A stretch of 64,000 bases of DNA from Morchella semilibera. Lineage: Eukaryota > Ascomycota > Pezizomycetes > Pezizales > Morchellaceae. A program made the translations under genes and the position numbers. Of this stretch, positions 1 to 11,429 are shown piece by piece; the stretch's first letter is position 1; each line of letters starts with the position of its first letter. Location of the stretch: NCBI GenBank assembly GCA_009192285.1, contig WBVU01000004.1, positions 2,812,001 to 2,876,000 of the forward strand. The letters run 5' to 3'. The notes beneath the pieces were generated by a model. It ran no database searches and was not told the origin of the DNA. It saw only the letters and a program-made list of their open reading frames with translations.

Positions 1-51
1 AAAAAACGCGCTAGCAGGGGTCAAACTAGGTTGCTACCAAGGAAACGAGTA

Positions 52-203
52 CAGTCGCAACTCGATATGCCGGATCTCAATACTCCGGATCCCTTGCTGT
101 CCCGTACGAAATCCTCTGGGATTTGATTTGCTATCCCTGGTCTTCTGCTATCCCGTACGAAATCCTTAGAATCTTGGCAATCCGGCATATCAAGTTGCGA
201 CTG
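52..203. repeat. Short TIR element (MITE), TA target site
   Basis: Positions 52-77 and 178-203 form inverted repeats of about 26 bp with one mismatch. TA dinucleotides flank both ends (50-51, 204-205), and there is no coding capacity. A 15-bp direct repeat lies inside (about 101 and 152). The TA duplication suggests mobilisation by a Tc1/mariner or pogo transposase, but no partner with these ends is seen here. Confidence 0.75.
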
Positions 204-207
204 TACC

Positions 208-528
208 TACATTGGTGTGTGGGGACCGACAGACTGGTAACAATCCCGACACTATTACCCCGTTCCCCTGCTCAGTGAGATCCCTGCAGTGAGAATCGAT
301 GGGGGCAGGTGTGTAAACCGGTGCTGAGGAAAAATCTTATTGGTTGGCACAGCGCCACCAAAAGCAAATTCTATAAGATCGGACATACCGCTAGGGCTCC
401 GCTTAAAGGTTAAGGGTCTGGTATCTGGCGGATGTGTAAGAAGCCAATAGGGATTAAAGAATCATGTGATTTAGAACTCCACGATAGCAACCGTGTCCGG
501 GTGTCATCAACACAGCCCAACTGGCAAC
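208..528. other. Non-coding, nothing recognised
   Basis: No convincing reading frame, RNA gene or repeat match was seen between the MITE and the piggyBac remnant. It could be the degraded 5' flank of that element. Confidence 0.4.
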
Positions 529-1094
529 ATGTCTGCCAAAAGAGCCCGGAAGCCACTTACAGAGATCTACCCCAGCCAGTGGGGTCAGGAGCCTCCAGCA
601 AAAAAGGAAAGGGTTCAATCTGCTAGAGTTGTCAACCCGATAGTCACAAAGCGTAGACATCCTCAGAGCTTTGTGCCGTTTAAGGTGATTGAGCATTCAG
701 GCTAAAAGTGCCGATTCATACCAGTTTAACACCTGCTTCGTTCTTTCAATTATTTTGGGATGATGTCATAGTTGATCAGCTAGTTTTGGTAACAAATGCA
801 TATTCAAAATTGAAAGGAGAAGATTGACAAAAGTTGAAATAGTGGAAACCACTCACCCGAGCAGAATTATATGTATTCCTTGATCTTACCATTATGATGG
901 GACTTGTACGAACAAGTACTTAGCATCAGACAATATTGGTCCTATAATCTTTCAACTGCTAGCTTAATGAGCTCGGTGCGTTACTATCAGATACAACGAT
1001 GTTTGCATATATCGATGTTTGAAAATACAATACAACTCAACATTACAATGTGTCCTGACGTTTTAACATCGGTCCCGATGGCTCAGTATTCATA
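529..1094 (+). pseudogene. piggyBac-like transposase remnant (N-terminal half)
   Basis: Broken reading frames together resemble the start of a piggyBac (DDE_Tnp_1_7) transposase. A basic N-terminus begins at ATG 529. A frame around 727-800 reads TPASFFQLFWDD. A segment at 855-915 reads LTRAELYVFLDLTIMMG. After a frame change, 922-1026 reads SIRQYWSYN followed by a YYQIQRCLHIS block, the usual 'workable first domain' order of this family. Stops and frameshifts make it inactive, and the catalytic Asp region is missing. The assignment rests on motif memory and the copy is short. Confidence 0.6.
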
Positions 1095-1494
1095 GCGCTG
1101 TTATGGTTAATGGAGTTTTGCTAAGCAAGGATAAGTTGAGGCTGATGTCATTAGATTCTATGAGGTTCAGTTATATGCTGGATTTATAATATAGTTCGGG
1201 AGATGGTGGGGACGAATATGAGGTGTGGTTACAATAGAGTTCCATAGGATTTTATAGACTGAATCATAATGGACAGTAGAGGGGATATTAAATAGCAGGT
1301 CTGGATGTTTTCTTTTGTTCTTTTCACTCGTTTCTCTTCGTCTTGTCTTTCTGTCATTATAGTATATAGGAATATACTCCTATCCATAGTATTGCTAAGC
1401 AAAACGAGAATGAAGACAAAACAAGCTAAGATACACAACTCAGCCAGAACGAGGATGAAGGATGAGGTCAGGAGAGCACAAGGACTATGGACAA
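1095..1494. other. Non-coding, degraded repeat
   Basis: AT-rich stretch with no supported gene. The part after about 1190 resembles scrambled LTR-A sequence (GAGATGGTGGGGA..., then a TCTCTTCGTCTTG tract and a TATAGGAATATACTCCTAT block), so it is probably a decayed LTR. Confidence 0.45.
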
Positions 1495-1555
1495 TATCAG
1501 GAAACTCAACTTGTGACTGGAGTATCCCAACAGTCACAAGTTGAGTTTACTGATG
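1495..1555. repeat. Minimal palindromic copy of the CATCAGCAA MITE
   Basis: This 61-bp stretch is almost entirely two inverted arms (AAACTCAACTTGTGACTG and its complement) around a 9-bp centre. Its left end TATCAGGAAACTC matches the 137-bp MITE left end CATCAGCAAACTC. The usual interior is gone, and both arms now carry the left-end sequence, as an inversion-duplication would leave. Confidence 0.7.
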
Positions 1556-1925
1556 GAGGTAGGAGCTGTGGATATCCCTGGTGTCCTCCGGGTGCTAGAG
1601 GGGACATCTTGACAATGACTAAAATCCCTAAAGTATATATTACTTAAAAGGACAAGAAGGTTGCATGAAGAAGAAAGGAAAGAAGAAAAATCCTACAAGC
1701 GAGAGAGAGAGCTCCCTACCCTATATACTAGTATAGTCCAAGAATTCCTTCACTGACTCATCCCATAGAAACCCATAGAATCCAAATTAACACACTCTAT
1801 GAGAAATATATGTATAACATTAACTCATCGAAAAACTCCTGTGACCAAAACCTATAGAGCTCAATAGAAAACTCTGACTAATCCTTCTTTCCACAACATC
1901 GCTAGACACGTTCTATGCTGTAATA
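1556..1925 (+). mobile_element. LTR-B-like repeat copy (partial)
   Basis: Shares with the copies at 37740-38306 and 61380-61830 the ordered blocks GACTAAAATCCCTAAAG, AAAGGACAAGAAGGTT, a TATATACTAG stretch, CTGACTAATCC and the end CTATGCTGTAATA. No coding potential. The 5' end is degraded. Confidence 0.6.
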
Positions 1926-2035
1926 CATAGCCATAGTTACTTTGTCTCCAAACTCGCATTCACAGAAAGATAATTCTATAGTATCTCCTCATCATCGCCC
2001 AAGATCCCTACCTGGTGTAACGGAGTAACCAGAAG

Positions 2036-2662
2036 TGTGACGGAGTAACCTGACGCAAAGTAGAAGATGACAATGATGATGTAGAAGGACTCGAGGTACA
2101 CAGCCAACGTGACGAGGAGATCGACGAAGACAGGGACAACGCCGGGCAGGCACAAGTACAAGCACCGGTGAAGGCAAAGGCAAGGGCAAAGGCTCAAGGG
2201 CACAGGGCAGGAAGAGTGAAGACCGTATGGACCTCAACGAGAACGATGAAAGGTGCTATGAGTTTTCCTCTTAAAGAAGACAAGGTCTTGAAGGCGAGGA
2301 ACTAAGGCTTGAGAATGGAAGTATATTCCTATGTGCTGAGATGACAAGAAGACGAGACAGGGAGAAAAGAAAAAAATAACTAAGGAAAATATCTATATCC
2401 ACTATTTAACACTTCTCCTCTACCAATCTGATATAATTTACACATTTGCTCATAGAACCTCATAGAAATCTTTCACTGCCACACATTGTATTCCCCCCCG
2501 CTATCTCGCCAATTCCTATTACCAATTTTCCCTGCAACCGAACCCCATAGAACCTAATGATGACAACTTGAACCTCCCCTCATCTCACCTCATTCTTGCT
2601 AAACCTCACTTCATCCGTCACAACAGCGCTACGACTCCCGAACCATCGGGACTGATATCAAG
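2036..2662 (-). mobile_element. Solo LTR-A, reverse orientation
   Basis: LTR-A is the window's most abundant repeat. In its forward sense it starts TGTCCCGGCGTCTTGG and ends TTACTCCGTCACA. It carries a TTTGCC-rich tract and a CTTTTCTCTCTGTCTCGTC block. This copy is reversed, starts TGTGACGGAGTAACC, and its other end is worn (GACGACAGGATA). No target duplication is visible. Confidence 0.8.
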
Positions 2663-3372
2663 ACGACAGGATAGGGAGGTAAAGTAGCAGAAGACTATGA
2701 TGACGCAGAAGGACTCGAGAAGCATAGATCAACAAGCTTTACTATTTGTAATTGAAGTCTCCTGAGACTCAAATAATCTCCTGAGACATCTAAAATCTTG
2801 CTGATGTAACTAACACAACGAAAATACTGACGAGGGTGTGGACAACACCGGGCAGGCACAAGCATAAGTATTGGTGAGGGCAAAGGCAAGGGCAGAGGCA
2901 AAAGAGCACAGAATGGAGGAAGTGAGGACCGGGTGGACCTCAACAAGAGTGATGAGAGATACTATGAGTTTCCTCTTTCTAGAGAACAGAGTCTTGGATA
3001 CAAGAGGCTTTGGCTTGGAGATAGGAGTAGATTCCTATGTACCGAGATAACAGGAAAACGAGACAGAGAGGAAAGAAAGAAAGAACTAAGGAAAACTTCT
3101 ATCCCTGCTATTTAACACACCTTTTCTACCAGTCCGCTATGACTCACACTTTCGCTCATAGAACCCCATAGAAACCCATCACACCCATACCTCACATTCC
3201 TCCCCACCATCTCCGCTATTCACATTACAAATCCATCACACAATCGAACCTCCTAGAACCTAATGACGACAACCTCCTTTACCGCACCCATTCCTCGCTT
3301 AACCATTCCTAAACAATCACAACAACGCTTCGACTACTGAACTCTCGGGACCGATGCCAAGACGACGGGACA
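2663..3372 (-). mobile_element. LTR-A, 3' LTR of Ty3 copy I, with MITE insertion
   Basis: Reverse LTR-A that abuts the 3' end of the Ty3 pol region, ending GACGACGGGACA at 3372. This is the same junction as at 37022/37023 beside Ty3 copy II, which shows that LTR-A belongs to this Ty3 family. A MITE interrupts it at 2727-2806, and its distal part is worn. Confidence 0.8.
2727..2806 (-). repeat. CATCAGCAA-family MITE, internally deleted
   Basis: An 80-bp insert in LTR-A. The right end CTTGCTGATG is intact; the left end GATCAACAAG is a C-to-T-decayed version of it. Interior copies of GTCTCCTGAG and CTCCTGAGAC remain. TA lies on both sides (2725-2726, 2807-2808), fitting a 2-bp target duplication. 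Confidence 0.7.
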
Positions 3373-3393
3373 GATCAGGTCCTCTCCTAGGGT

Positions 3394-6300
3394 CTAGCTC
3401 CTGATAGGCTGAGGTTTCGAATGATATTGATCATGAAATGCTCTTCGAAGGTCAGGACTATGTTCGAGAACACTTGAAGGTTGCCAGGAAGGTTCTTCAT
3501 ATCCAATATATTTAACCAAGTACTCCACCCGTCGTCCCCTCTTCCTCGAATCCAATATCTCGGTCACTTCCCATTCAATTTCTCCTTCAACTTCCACAGG
3601 TGGGGGAGGTTCAACAACTTGTCCCGGAACTGGATCGATCACTGCTGGTGATAATAATGAAACATGAAATACAGGATAGATTTTCATAGAGGCAGGTAAT
3701 TCCAGTTCGTAAGCATAGGGACTCACAATTCGTTTAACTATGTAGGGCCCGATCTGCTTCCAATCAAGTTTCTTTGAGGGTCGCTTGGTTTCGATATTTT
3801 GAGTAGAAAGCCAGACAGAATCGCCAACTACATATCGAGGCGCTGGGGTACGGTATAAATTAGCCATTTCCTCCTGTATCTTCTGAGCCCTAAAGATCTC
3901 GCTTTTCACAAAATCAAAGACTTGGGACATCTCCCGTGTCAGTCCATTAGCCTGATCCTCATTCATCATCCGTCCATGTTGCAATGGTCCAAATGTTATT
4001 CTCAGATGTCTCCCATAGTTGGCCCAGAAGGGGGACATATTAGTAGTCTCAGAAATGTGATTATTCGTAGCAAACTCGGTAAGGGGGAGAAAGTCAGCCC
4101 AGTTATCCTGTTGATATGATACATAGCTGCGGAGATATTGTTCCATAAATGCATTGGTCCTTTCCGTTTGCCCATCGGTTTGCGGATGAAAGGCGGTGGA
4201 ATATCGGGGAGCAATCTCTAACCGATCACAAAGGGCCTTCCAAAACTCAGCTGTAAACTGTGTCCCTCGATCTGAAACAATAGTCTCTGGCAACCCATGT
4301 AACTTCCATACTTGCTCCAGGTATAGACGAGACAAATCTCTGGCGTTGACATTCTCTGTTGTGGGAATCAAGTGCTTCATTTTTGTTAACCAATCCACTA
4401 CCACTAGTATGGCATTAAACCCATTGCTTTCCAGGAGCCCGGTCACAAAATCCATGGTAATATCTGACCAAGGTCCCTTGGGTACTGATAGCGGTTGCAG
4501 AACTCCTTGAAGAGGATTATGACTCGCTTTACTCTGCCGACAAATATGGCAATTCTGAACACAGCGGTCTGTATATTTCCGCATAGTTGGCCAGTAGTAG
4601 TTCCGGCTCAGGAGTTCCAATGTCTTTGATCGTCCAGGGTGTCCGGCAGAAGGTTTATCATGGTATTCCCATAACAGGTAGAGCTTGAGTTCATCGTAGT
4701 CAGCAACATAGAGTGTATTCCGATAAAGCAATAACCCCTCCTCGCTTTCCTTGCACTCAGCCAACGAAATCCCCTTCGATTGTCGAACGCCATTCCGGTG
4801 CATGGATTGAACCTTACTTGGAAAGCTGTCACACTGGTAAGCTTTGTTAAATAAATCGAGTATGGGAGACGATCCTGCAGCCGGTTCATTTGAGAAAGAA
4901 CCCGCTAACAAACCTATCTTTGAATCTAAGTTCTCCTTCTTCAGGACTACTCGACTTTGTTGTTCCAATCTCTCAACCCCTTCCTTTGGTAAATCCTTAG
5001 GCCTCCTGGTCAGAATATCAACCTTCCTTCCATGCTTCCCGGGCCTACATTGAATAATAAAATTAAACTGAGATAATAACTCCACCCAACAAGTTTGACG
5101 CCGATTCAGCAATTTAGTAGACATAAAATACTCAAGATTGCGATGATCTGTGAGTACAGTCACTTGGAATTGAGCTGTCTCCAGGTGAGGTCTCCATTCC
5201 TCAAAACAACTAATAATGGCCAGCAACTCCTTATCATATATTCTATAGTTGCATTCCGCAGGCAAATGTGTCTTAGAAAAGAAGGCAACTGGGTGAAGTT
5301 CTCCTTCATCATCGCGTTGTGATAATACCTCTGCCGACACATAATCTGACGCATCGGTTTCCATGATAAATGCTTTCTCAGGATCAGGGTGCATCAATAC
5401 AGGAGCGGTGGTGAAAGCAGTCTTGAGTTTCTGAAAGGCTTGTTCAACCTTCTGAGTCCACTCAAATCGTACATGCTTTTTCATCAAGGCCGTTAATGGT
5501 CGAGCCACTCGGGAATAAGCATAGATAAAGCATTGATAGAAATTAGCAAACCCAAGAAACTCCTGGACCTCCTTTACCGTCTTCAGGGCCTCCCGATCCA
5601 CAATCGTCCGTACCTTAGTAGGATCCATCTTCATTCCTCCGGGAGTTAAGATCATGCCCAAATATTTAGTTTCTTGTACACTAAATTCACATTTCTCGGG
5701 CTTCAAATGAACCTCATTGGCCTCCAATGCTTCCAGTACCTGTTGCACATCCTGTTGGTGTTGCTCTAGGGTTTCCGAATAGATGAGAATATCATCAAGA
5801 TAAGCGGTAGCACAGCAGTCCAGAAAGGGTCTAAGGATATCATTAATCAAACGTTGAAACGTGGCGGGCGCATTGGTTAGACCAAAAGGCATCACCAGAT
5901 ACTCCTAATGTCCATAACGCGTTCTAAAAGCCGTCTTTCACTCATCCCCCTCTTTGATCCTAATCTGATTATCACCCCATCGCAGATCCAACTTGGTAAA
6001 ATAATTCGCTCGTGCTAGATTGGCCATAATTTCCGGTGTAAGAGGAAGAGGATATTGATCCTTAACCATAATGGCATTCAACTTCCGATAATCAACGCAC
6101 AAGCGTAGGGAACCATCAGCTTTTTTAACAAATAGCACCGGTGCACCAGTGTCCCGGCGTCTTGGCATCTGTCCCGACAGTTCGGTAGGCGATGCATGGT
6201 TAGGATTGTTAGAGTAATGTCAAGCGAGAATGGGGAGTGCGAGGTGGAGGTTGTCGTCATTGAGTTCTGGGAGGTTCGATGGCGTGATGGATTGGTAATG

Positions 6301-7267
6301 TAGAATAGCGGAGATGGTGGGAAGGATTATGAGGTGTGGTAGCGATGGGTTTCTATAGGATTCTATAAGCGAAAGTGTGAGTCATAGCGGACAAGTGGAG
6401 GAGGTGTGTTAGATAGCGGGGATAGATGTTTTTCTTAGTTTCTTCTTTCTTTTCTCTCTGTCTCGTCTTCCTGTTATCCTGGTACATAGGAATCTACTCC
6501 TATTTCCAAGCCATAGCCTTTCGTACCAAGGACTCGATCCTCTGACAAGAGGAAACTTATAGTACTTCTCATCGTTCTCGTTGAGGTCCATTCGGTCCTC
6601 ACCTTCCCTGCCCTGTGCTCTTGTGCCCTTGCTCTTGCCTTTGCCTTTGCCTGTACCTGTGGTTGTGCCTGGCCAGTGTTGCCTCTGTCTTCGTCAGTCC
6701 CCTCGTCGCGTAGATTGTGCTCCTCGAGTCCTTCTGCGTCATTATTGTCATCTTCTTCTTTGCGTCGGGTTACTCCGTCACAACCAGCTGGGGAGTTACT
6801 GGACTGAAGAAATCCTTTCTTTACGTTATCGGCCAGGTAATCCCTTAACGCCTTCAACTCTTCCCGCGACATACTATACATGGGGCCAAAGGGTGGTGCT
6901 GTTCCTTCTTGTAGTTTTATTTCATGATCATAGGAACGGTGTGGTGGTAACCTGGATACATTGGTTTCATCGAATAGTTGTCGGAAGCGTTGATAATCTA
7001 TCGGAATCTTTCCATCAGGGTTGGCAGGCATTTCTAATATCTTATTAACAGCATACAGAGTAGTTGAGTAAACTTGAACGGTAGGATCCTGAGCCAACTT
7101 CTTGAATGATTGAGGGGTGCCTGCTGAAATATGGGTAACTGGCCTTTCCGGTGGGGGAATAGAAATTCCCCGAGCGACAATAGGTTTGTGGTTGGCTATG
7201 CAGTGTTCAAGACATATTGAGGACTGGAAGCGAATCTCATTCCTTCCACTGTCAATCAAGACTCCAA
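3394..7267 (-). pseudogene. pol: Ty3 pol polyprotein, interrupted
   Basis: The longest open part (3394-5895) starts inside the RT palm at MPFGLTNAPATFQ. It contains TAYLDDILIYS (RT active site), an RNase H block, an integrase with an H-x-H/CxxC-like finger (CVQNCHICRQSK) and DDE-type segments (ITMDFVTG, VSDRGTQF), and a C-terminal chromodomain (VEYLVKYIGYEEPSWQP). Upstream, [20 protein letters not shown] lies at 5938-6149 and the protease tail at 6783-7267. Compared with Ty3 copy II, two Trp codons became stops (near 5896-5910 and 5930-5937), both G-to-A changes. LTR-A at 6150-6782 splits the frame. Confidence 0.85.
6150..6782 (+). mobile_element. Solo LTR-A inside Ty3 pol, 5-bp duplication
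   Basis: A complete 633-bp forward LTR-A. ACCAG precedes it (6145-6149) and follows it (6783-6787). The undisrupted homologous site in Ty3 copy II (about 34104-34125) has a single GCCAG. This is the best proof that LTR-A inserts with a 5-bp duplication, as expected for an LTR element. Confidence 0.9.
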
Positions 7268-7907
7268 TGTCCTGGCTTCTTGGCATCAGTCCCGAGGGTT
7301 TGATAGTCGAAGTGCTGTTGTGACTGTTTAGGAATGGTTAAGCGAGGAGGAGGGTGTGCTAAAGGAGGTTGTCGTCATTAGATTCTAGGAGGTTCGATGG
7401 CGTGATGGATTTGTAATATAATTAGCGGAGATGGTGGGGAGGAATACAAGATGTGGATGCGACGGGTTTCTGTGGGTTTTCATGAACTGATGTTTGAGTC
7501 ATAAGCGAACCGGTGGAGGAGTATTGTTAAAATAGCGGGGATAGATGTTTCCCTTAGTTCTTTCTTTCTTTTCTTTCTGTCTCGTCTTCCTGTTATCTCG
7601 GTACATAGGAATCTACTCCTATTTCTAAGCCATAGCTCTTCGTACCAAAAACTCGGTCCTCTCAAAGGAGGAAACCCATAGTACCTCTCATCGTTCTCGT
7701 TGAGGTCCATCTGGTCCTCACTTTCTCTGCCCTGTGTCCTTGTGCCTTTGCCCTTGCCTTTGCCTTTGCCTTCACCGGTGCCTGTGCTTGTGCCTGCTCG
7801 GTGTTGCCTTTGTCTTCGTCAGTCTTCTCGTCGCTTCGGCTGTGCTCCTCGGGTCCTTCTGCGTCATCATTGTTATCTTCTTCTTTGCGTCGGGTTACTC
7901 CGTCACA
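7268..7907 (+). mobile_element. LTR-A copy at the truncated 5' end of Ty3 copy I
   Basis: A 640-bp forward LTR-A, starting TGTCCTGGCTTCTTGG and ending CTCCGTCACA. The flanks differ (TCCAA left, CCCTG right). The left side is Ty3 protease sequence and the right side is not, so the copy marks a rearrangement breakpoint rather than a simple insertion. Confidence 0.8.
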
Positions 7908-8039
7908 CCCTGTCCCGTTAGAGACAAGTATAAAAGGTTTTTTGGAGTTGAGTAATGCTAACACAAAGATTGATTCAGGTAGATATTTTCAAGAACCACA
8001 AAGAACGTATAGAATAGAAGTAATAGATTTATATTGTTA

Positions 8040-8746
8040 ATACCGTGACTCTTTCTTTGTCGATGATGATTTCAACAAAGTTGGAGAATGACACTGTATT
8101 TATATCCTGCAAAAATATCACGCGGACTAAGGACTATCATTACAACAAATATGTGGGAAACCCAGAAGACCCTGATAACGCCAAGGAAACCGAACACCAA
8201 CACCAACATTCACAACGCCTTTTTTAAATCTCTCATGTCACATTGTGCTGACTGTATACACTCAGTTTTCGTCAGGGAAGGAAGTGCCGGAGTCAGCCTA
8301 CCTGATAACACCTTGGTACAGAGCCTCGACTTCGCTCGCCAACTCTTTCCCTGCATTGTTATCTATCACTAAGGAGCATGGCTCAACATTAGGACTCTCA
8401 ACGATTAGGTACCGGAGGTGTCGGGTAGTCTTACCTTTCCCTGAGAAGTCACCAGTGACAGCTTTCTCAAAACCTTCGCCGTTTGATCAGTTTTGGTCCT
8501 ATTGATCCCAAACTTGAACTACTGCCCCCTCATATACCCACCGATGTCATGAGTGGCTGTGCCGCCGCTTTGACACTCCGGGGTTTATTTTCGGGTTGAA
8601 AACTTGTTGTTTAACTAGTGATTCCGCAACTCTGCAATCTGGCCCATACTGGCACTACTGTATCTCTCTGGGGCGCCAATTGGGAGTTTAGTAAGATAGG
8701 GAGGCTTTGCTGGTCTTCTTGTCTCCATTTTCCAAAACCTGTAACA
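8040..8746 (+). mobile_element. LTR-C repeat copy 1
   Basis: Matches the 25688-26702 repeat over blocks such as GATGATTTCAACAAAGT, ACTGTATTTATATCC, GAGCATGGCTCAACATTAGG and CACCGATGTCATGAGTG, and ends CCAAAACCTGTAACA. No coding potential. The start is degraded; 7908-8039 may be its worn beginning. Confidence 0.65.
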
Positions 8747-8759
8747 GTTTGTTACTGGC

Positions 8760-9301
8760 TATCACGGTGTACTACGGACTGCGATGGAAGGGAGGATATT
8801 GTGAAATATCTTCAGTGCCACAGGTTTCTGTTTTGGATTTTGGGTTTCCATGGGTTTCCATTACACGGGTTGTCATCCCTGGACAGGGGTGTATGCTAGT
8901 ATAGATGTTCGATTATGGGTCTTTCCTTTGTCGCTTTCTCTTTCTTTCTTTCCCTACGTATTTCTCCTGTTCTCAACTCTACTCTTTGGGTTCTCTCGTC
9001 TCGTGTGTCTCTGTTTTTTATTTCGCTCCTAGATTCTTTAGACTACGTATATCTTGTTTGAATACAATCCAAATTGTTATACTTATATCTCATCTCGCCC
9101 TAGTATCCTCGTCTCGCTTATACCATAGTCCTCACTTTGCCATAATCCTCGCTTCAACTCCGTCTCCATTGCGCATCATCTATGACCATAGTCTTCATTG
9201 TCTACTGCCTTCACCCCGACCCAACCCCACTTTCGTCTACGTCACGCCTCAATTGTGTACCTTGGCTCTCTTGATCCTTGTCAATGCTAAGCCCCGTAAC
9301 A
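8760..9301 (-). mobile_element. LTR-B-like solo repeat, diverged
   Basis: Starts TATCACGGTGTA and ends AGCCCCGTAACA, which matches LTR-B reversed (TATCACGGCGTGG ... CTCCGTAATA). It is flanked by CTGGC (8755-8759) and CCGGC (9302-9306), a 5-bp duplication with one C/T difference. The interior is pyrimidine-rich with no gene. Confidence 0.55.
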
Positions 9302-9306
9302 CCGGC

Positions 9307-9529
9307 TTCGACAGATTTCTTGAAACCTGGTCTAAACCACTAACTTGTGTGGTTGCCCGGTCCTGAGCGGTTTCCCGGTAAAATACATTATTTAGTAGTG
9401 ATAAAGCTAGGTAACTATTTAGAACACAATGTAGCTACATTCTTTCGAAGGGATAATCAATTCTATAATATTCTTCCGTTCCAAAAGCTATATTAATTAG
9501 CTATTGGATTATGATATAGAACATACTTA
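9307..9529. other. AT-rich spacer, nothing recognised
   Basis: Low-complexity AT-rich sequence between two LTR-B-like copies, with no reading frame or motif that could be supported. Confidence 0.4.
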
Positions 9530-9670
9530 TATCATAGTGTGGAACATAACTACCCACGTTGTAGGAAGAAGGATTAGTCAGGGTTTTCTATGATATTCTA
9601 TGAGTTTCTGTTACAGAGTTTCTATGAATTAACGGTATGCATGTATTTCTAATAAAGTATGTCGCTTTGG

Positions 9671-10032
9671 TGTCTCGGCGTCTTGGCATCGGTCCCGAGG
9701 GTTTGGTAGTTGTAGCACTCTTGTATTAAATGGAGTGATAGTAAATGAGGAGGGGCTGATATAAGATGAAAATGTCGTCATTAGGTTCGACGCATTTTAG
9801 TTATATGTAAGATTGGTAATAGAAACTTTTGAGATGGTGAGGAGGAATACGAGATGTGCTTGCTATAGATTTCTATGGGTTTCTATGGGCTGATGTATGC
9901 ATTATATTTGACCAGCAGGGGAGAATGTTAAATAGTGGAGATAGATGTTTTCCTTTAGTTGTTTCTTTCTTTCTTCTCTATTTCATCTTCCTGTTATTTC
10001 AGTACATAGAAATATACTCCTATCTCTGGCCT
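9671..10032 (+). mobile_element. LTR-A, 3' truncated
   Basis: Forward LTR-A starting TGTCTCGGCGTCTTGG. It stops after the CATAGAAATATACTCCTATC block, where LINE 5' sequence begins. The second half of the LTR is missing. Confidence 0.7.
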
Positions 10033-10502
10033 TCAACACGCAACCCCACCTCAGGAACTGATTTTTGAAAATAACTCAACAACCAACAGAGATATCATCA
10101 AACTGACTTCAGATCCATCATCTCTATCTCAACTTGCACCTAATCACCAACTCCTGAAATCACAGCTCTTCTTTTGCAGAAGTGGCTGTAAATTTCCGCT
10201 TTTGTTCTGCTATTTTTTACCCCACCTTGCTGCCAAGCCAGCCTCAAACAAAAACTCTGCCAGCCGCCCTCACCCACCCCACCAAATTCCTAGCGCCACA
10301 GCCACTAGCCTCAATATGTCTGAAGGTGTTGAGCAATCCCTGCCAGGCATGCCATTATCCCCTCCCCCTGCACAGTCAGAAGACAGGGATATCGGAGTTA
10401 GAGATGACTATAGTATAGCCATGAACAGAAGCGAACCTGAGGAGCATATGGAAGATCCTAGCAGTGATCCTCTAGCCTCTAATGGCCAACAATACAGAAT
10501 TC
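10033..10502 (+). mobile_element. Tad-like LINE, 5'-end fragment with ORF1 start
   Basis: About 470 bp closely matching the 5' end of the LINE at 25146-30806: 5' leader, then ATG at 10316 opening the ORF1 start MSEGVEQSLPGMP, running to the ASNGQQ segment. LINE copies normally keep the 3' end and lose the 5' end. Here only the 5' end remains, so a deletion or recombination must have removed the rest. Confidence 0.75.
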
Positions 10503-10690
10503 GCTATCTTCAAGTTGCCTCCTGATTACTCTGTCATATTCAAGTTCTATGGGTTCTATGGGATAGGTTAACGGAGAAATACTGAGACTATATATAGGGA
10601 GCTCTCTCTCTCCGAGTCGCTTGTAGGATTTCTCTTCCTCTCCTTTCTTCTTCATGTCCTTTTAGTCAATATATACTTCAGGGTTCTTAG

Positions 10691-11326
10691 TATCCCGGCG
10701 TGTTGGCATCGGTGCCGATGGTTAGGTAGTGATAACGCTGTTGCGACGGATGGAGTTAGGTTAACCGAGGATGGGGAGAGATGGGGTGGGGATGTCGTCA
10801 TTAGGTTCTATGAGGTTTGATGGTGTGATGGATTGGTAATAGGAATTGGCGAGATGGTGGAGAGGAATACGAGGTGTGGTTGCGATGGATTTCTATAGGT
10901 TTCTGTGAGCGAATGTGTAAGTCGTAGCGGCCCTGGACTGGTAGAGGAGAGGTGTTAAATAGCGGGCATAGATGTTTCCCTTAGTTCTTTTTTTTTTTTC
11001 TCTCTGTCTCGTCTTCTTGTTATCTCAGTACATAGGAATACACTCCTATCCTCAAGCCATAGTTCCTTGCACCCAAGATCCTATTTTCCTTCAAGGAAAC
11101 CTATAGTACCCTTTATCGTTCTCGTTGAGGTCCATCTGGTCCTCATTCTCCCTGCCCTGCGCCCTTGCACCTCTGCTGTTGCCTTTGCCTTTGCCGGTGC
11201 CTGTGCTTGTGCCTGCCTGGTGTCGTTCCTGTCTTTGTCAGTGAACTCGTCGCGTCGGCTGTGCTCTTCGAGTCCTTCTGCGTCATCATTGTCATCTTCT
11301 ACTTTGCATCGGGTTATTCCGTTACA
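10691..11326 (+). mobile_element. Solo LTR-A with CTTAG duplication
   Basis: Complete 636-bp copy starting TATCCCGGCG and ending TTCCGTTACA. CTTAG occurs on both sides (10686-10690, 11327-11331). Confidence 0.85.
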
Positions 11327-11429
11327 CTTAGCTATCGCTAAGACGTCCCTTCTGCTTCCCACGGGACAGCAAGAACATCTTTAGTCCTCACATTACCTAT
11401 TGTTCTGGCACTGTTCTTCTCTTCATTTC

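Larger units (their letters stand above)
2663..7267 (-). mobile_element. Ty3 chromodomain retrotransposon, copy I (defective)
   Basis: Order on the minus strand: protease end, reverse transcriptase, RNase H, integrase, chromodomain, 3' LTR-A. No gag or 5' LTR is found. A forward LTR-A at 7268 cuts the protease end without a matching target duplication, which points to a deletion or recombination there. A second LTR-A is inserted in pol at 6150-6782. Chromodomain Ty3 elements (chromoviruses) insert through chromatin recognition by the integrase tail; this copy cannot be autonomous. Confidence 0.85.

Noticed and set aside
6409-6591. Recurrent small frames of 60-130 residues (beginning like MDLNENDERYYGF, or LPLPLPLP-rich) on both strands in about ten places.
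   Set aside because: They are read-through of LTR-A and its TTTGCC-rich tract. They appear wherever the LTR does, in varying frames, with stops and no ribosome context.
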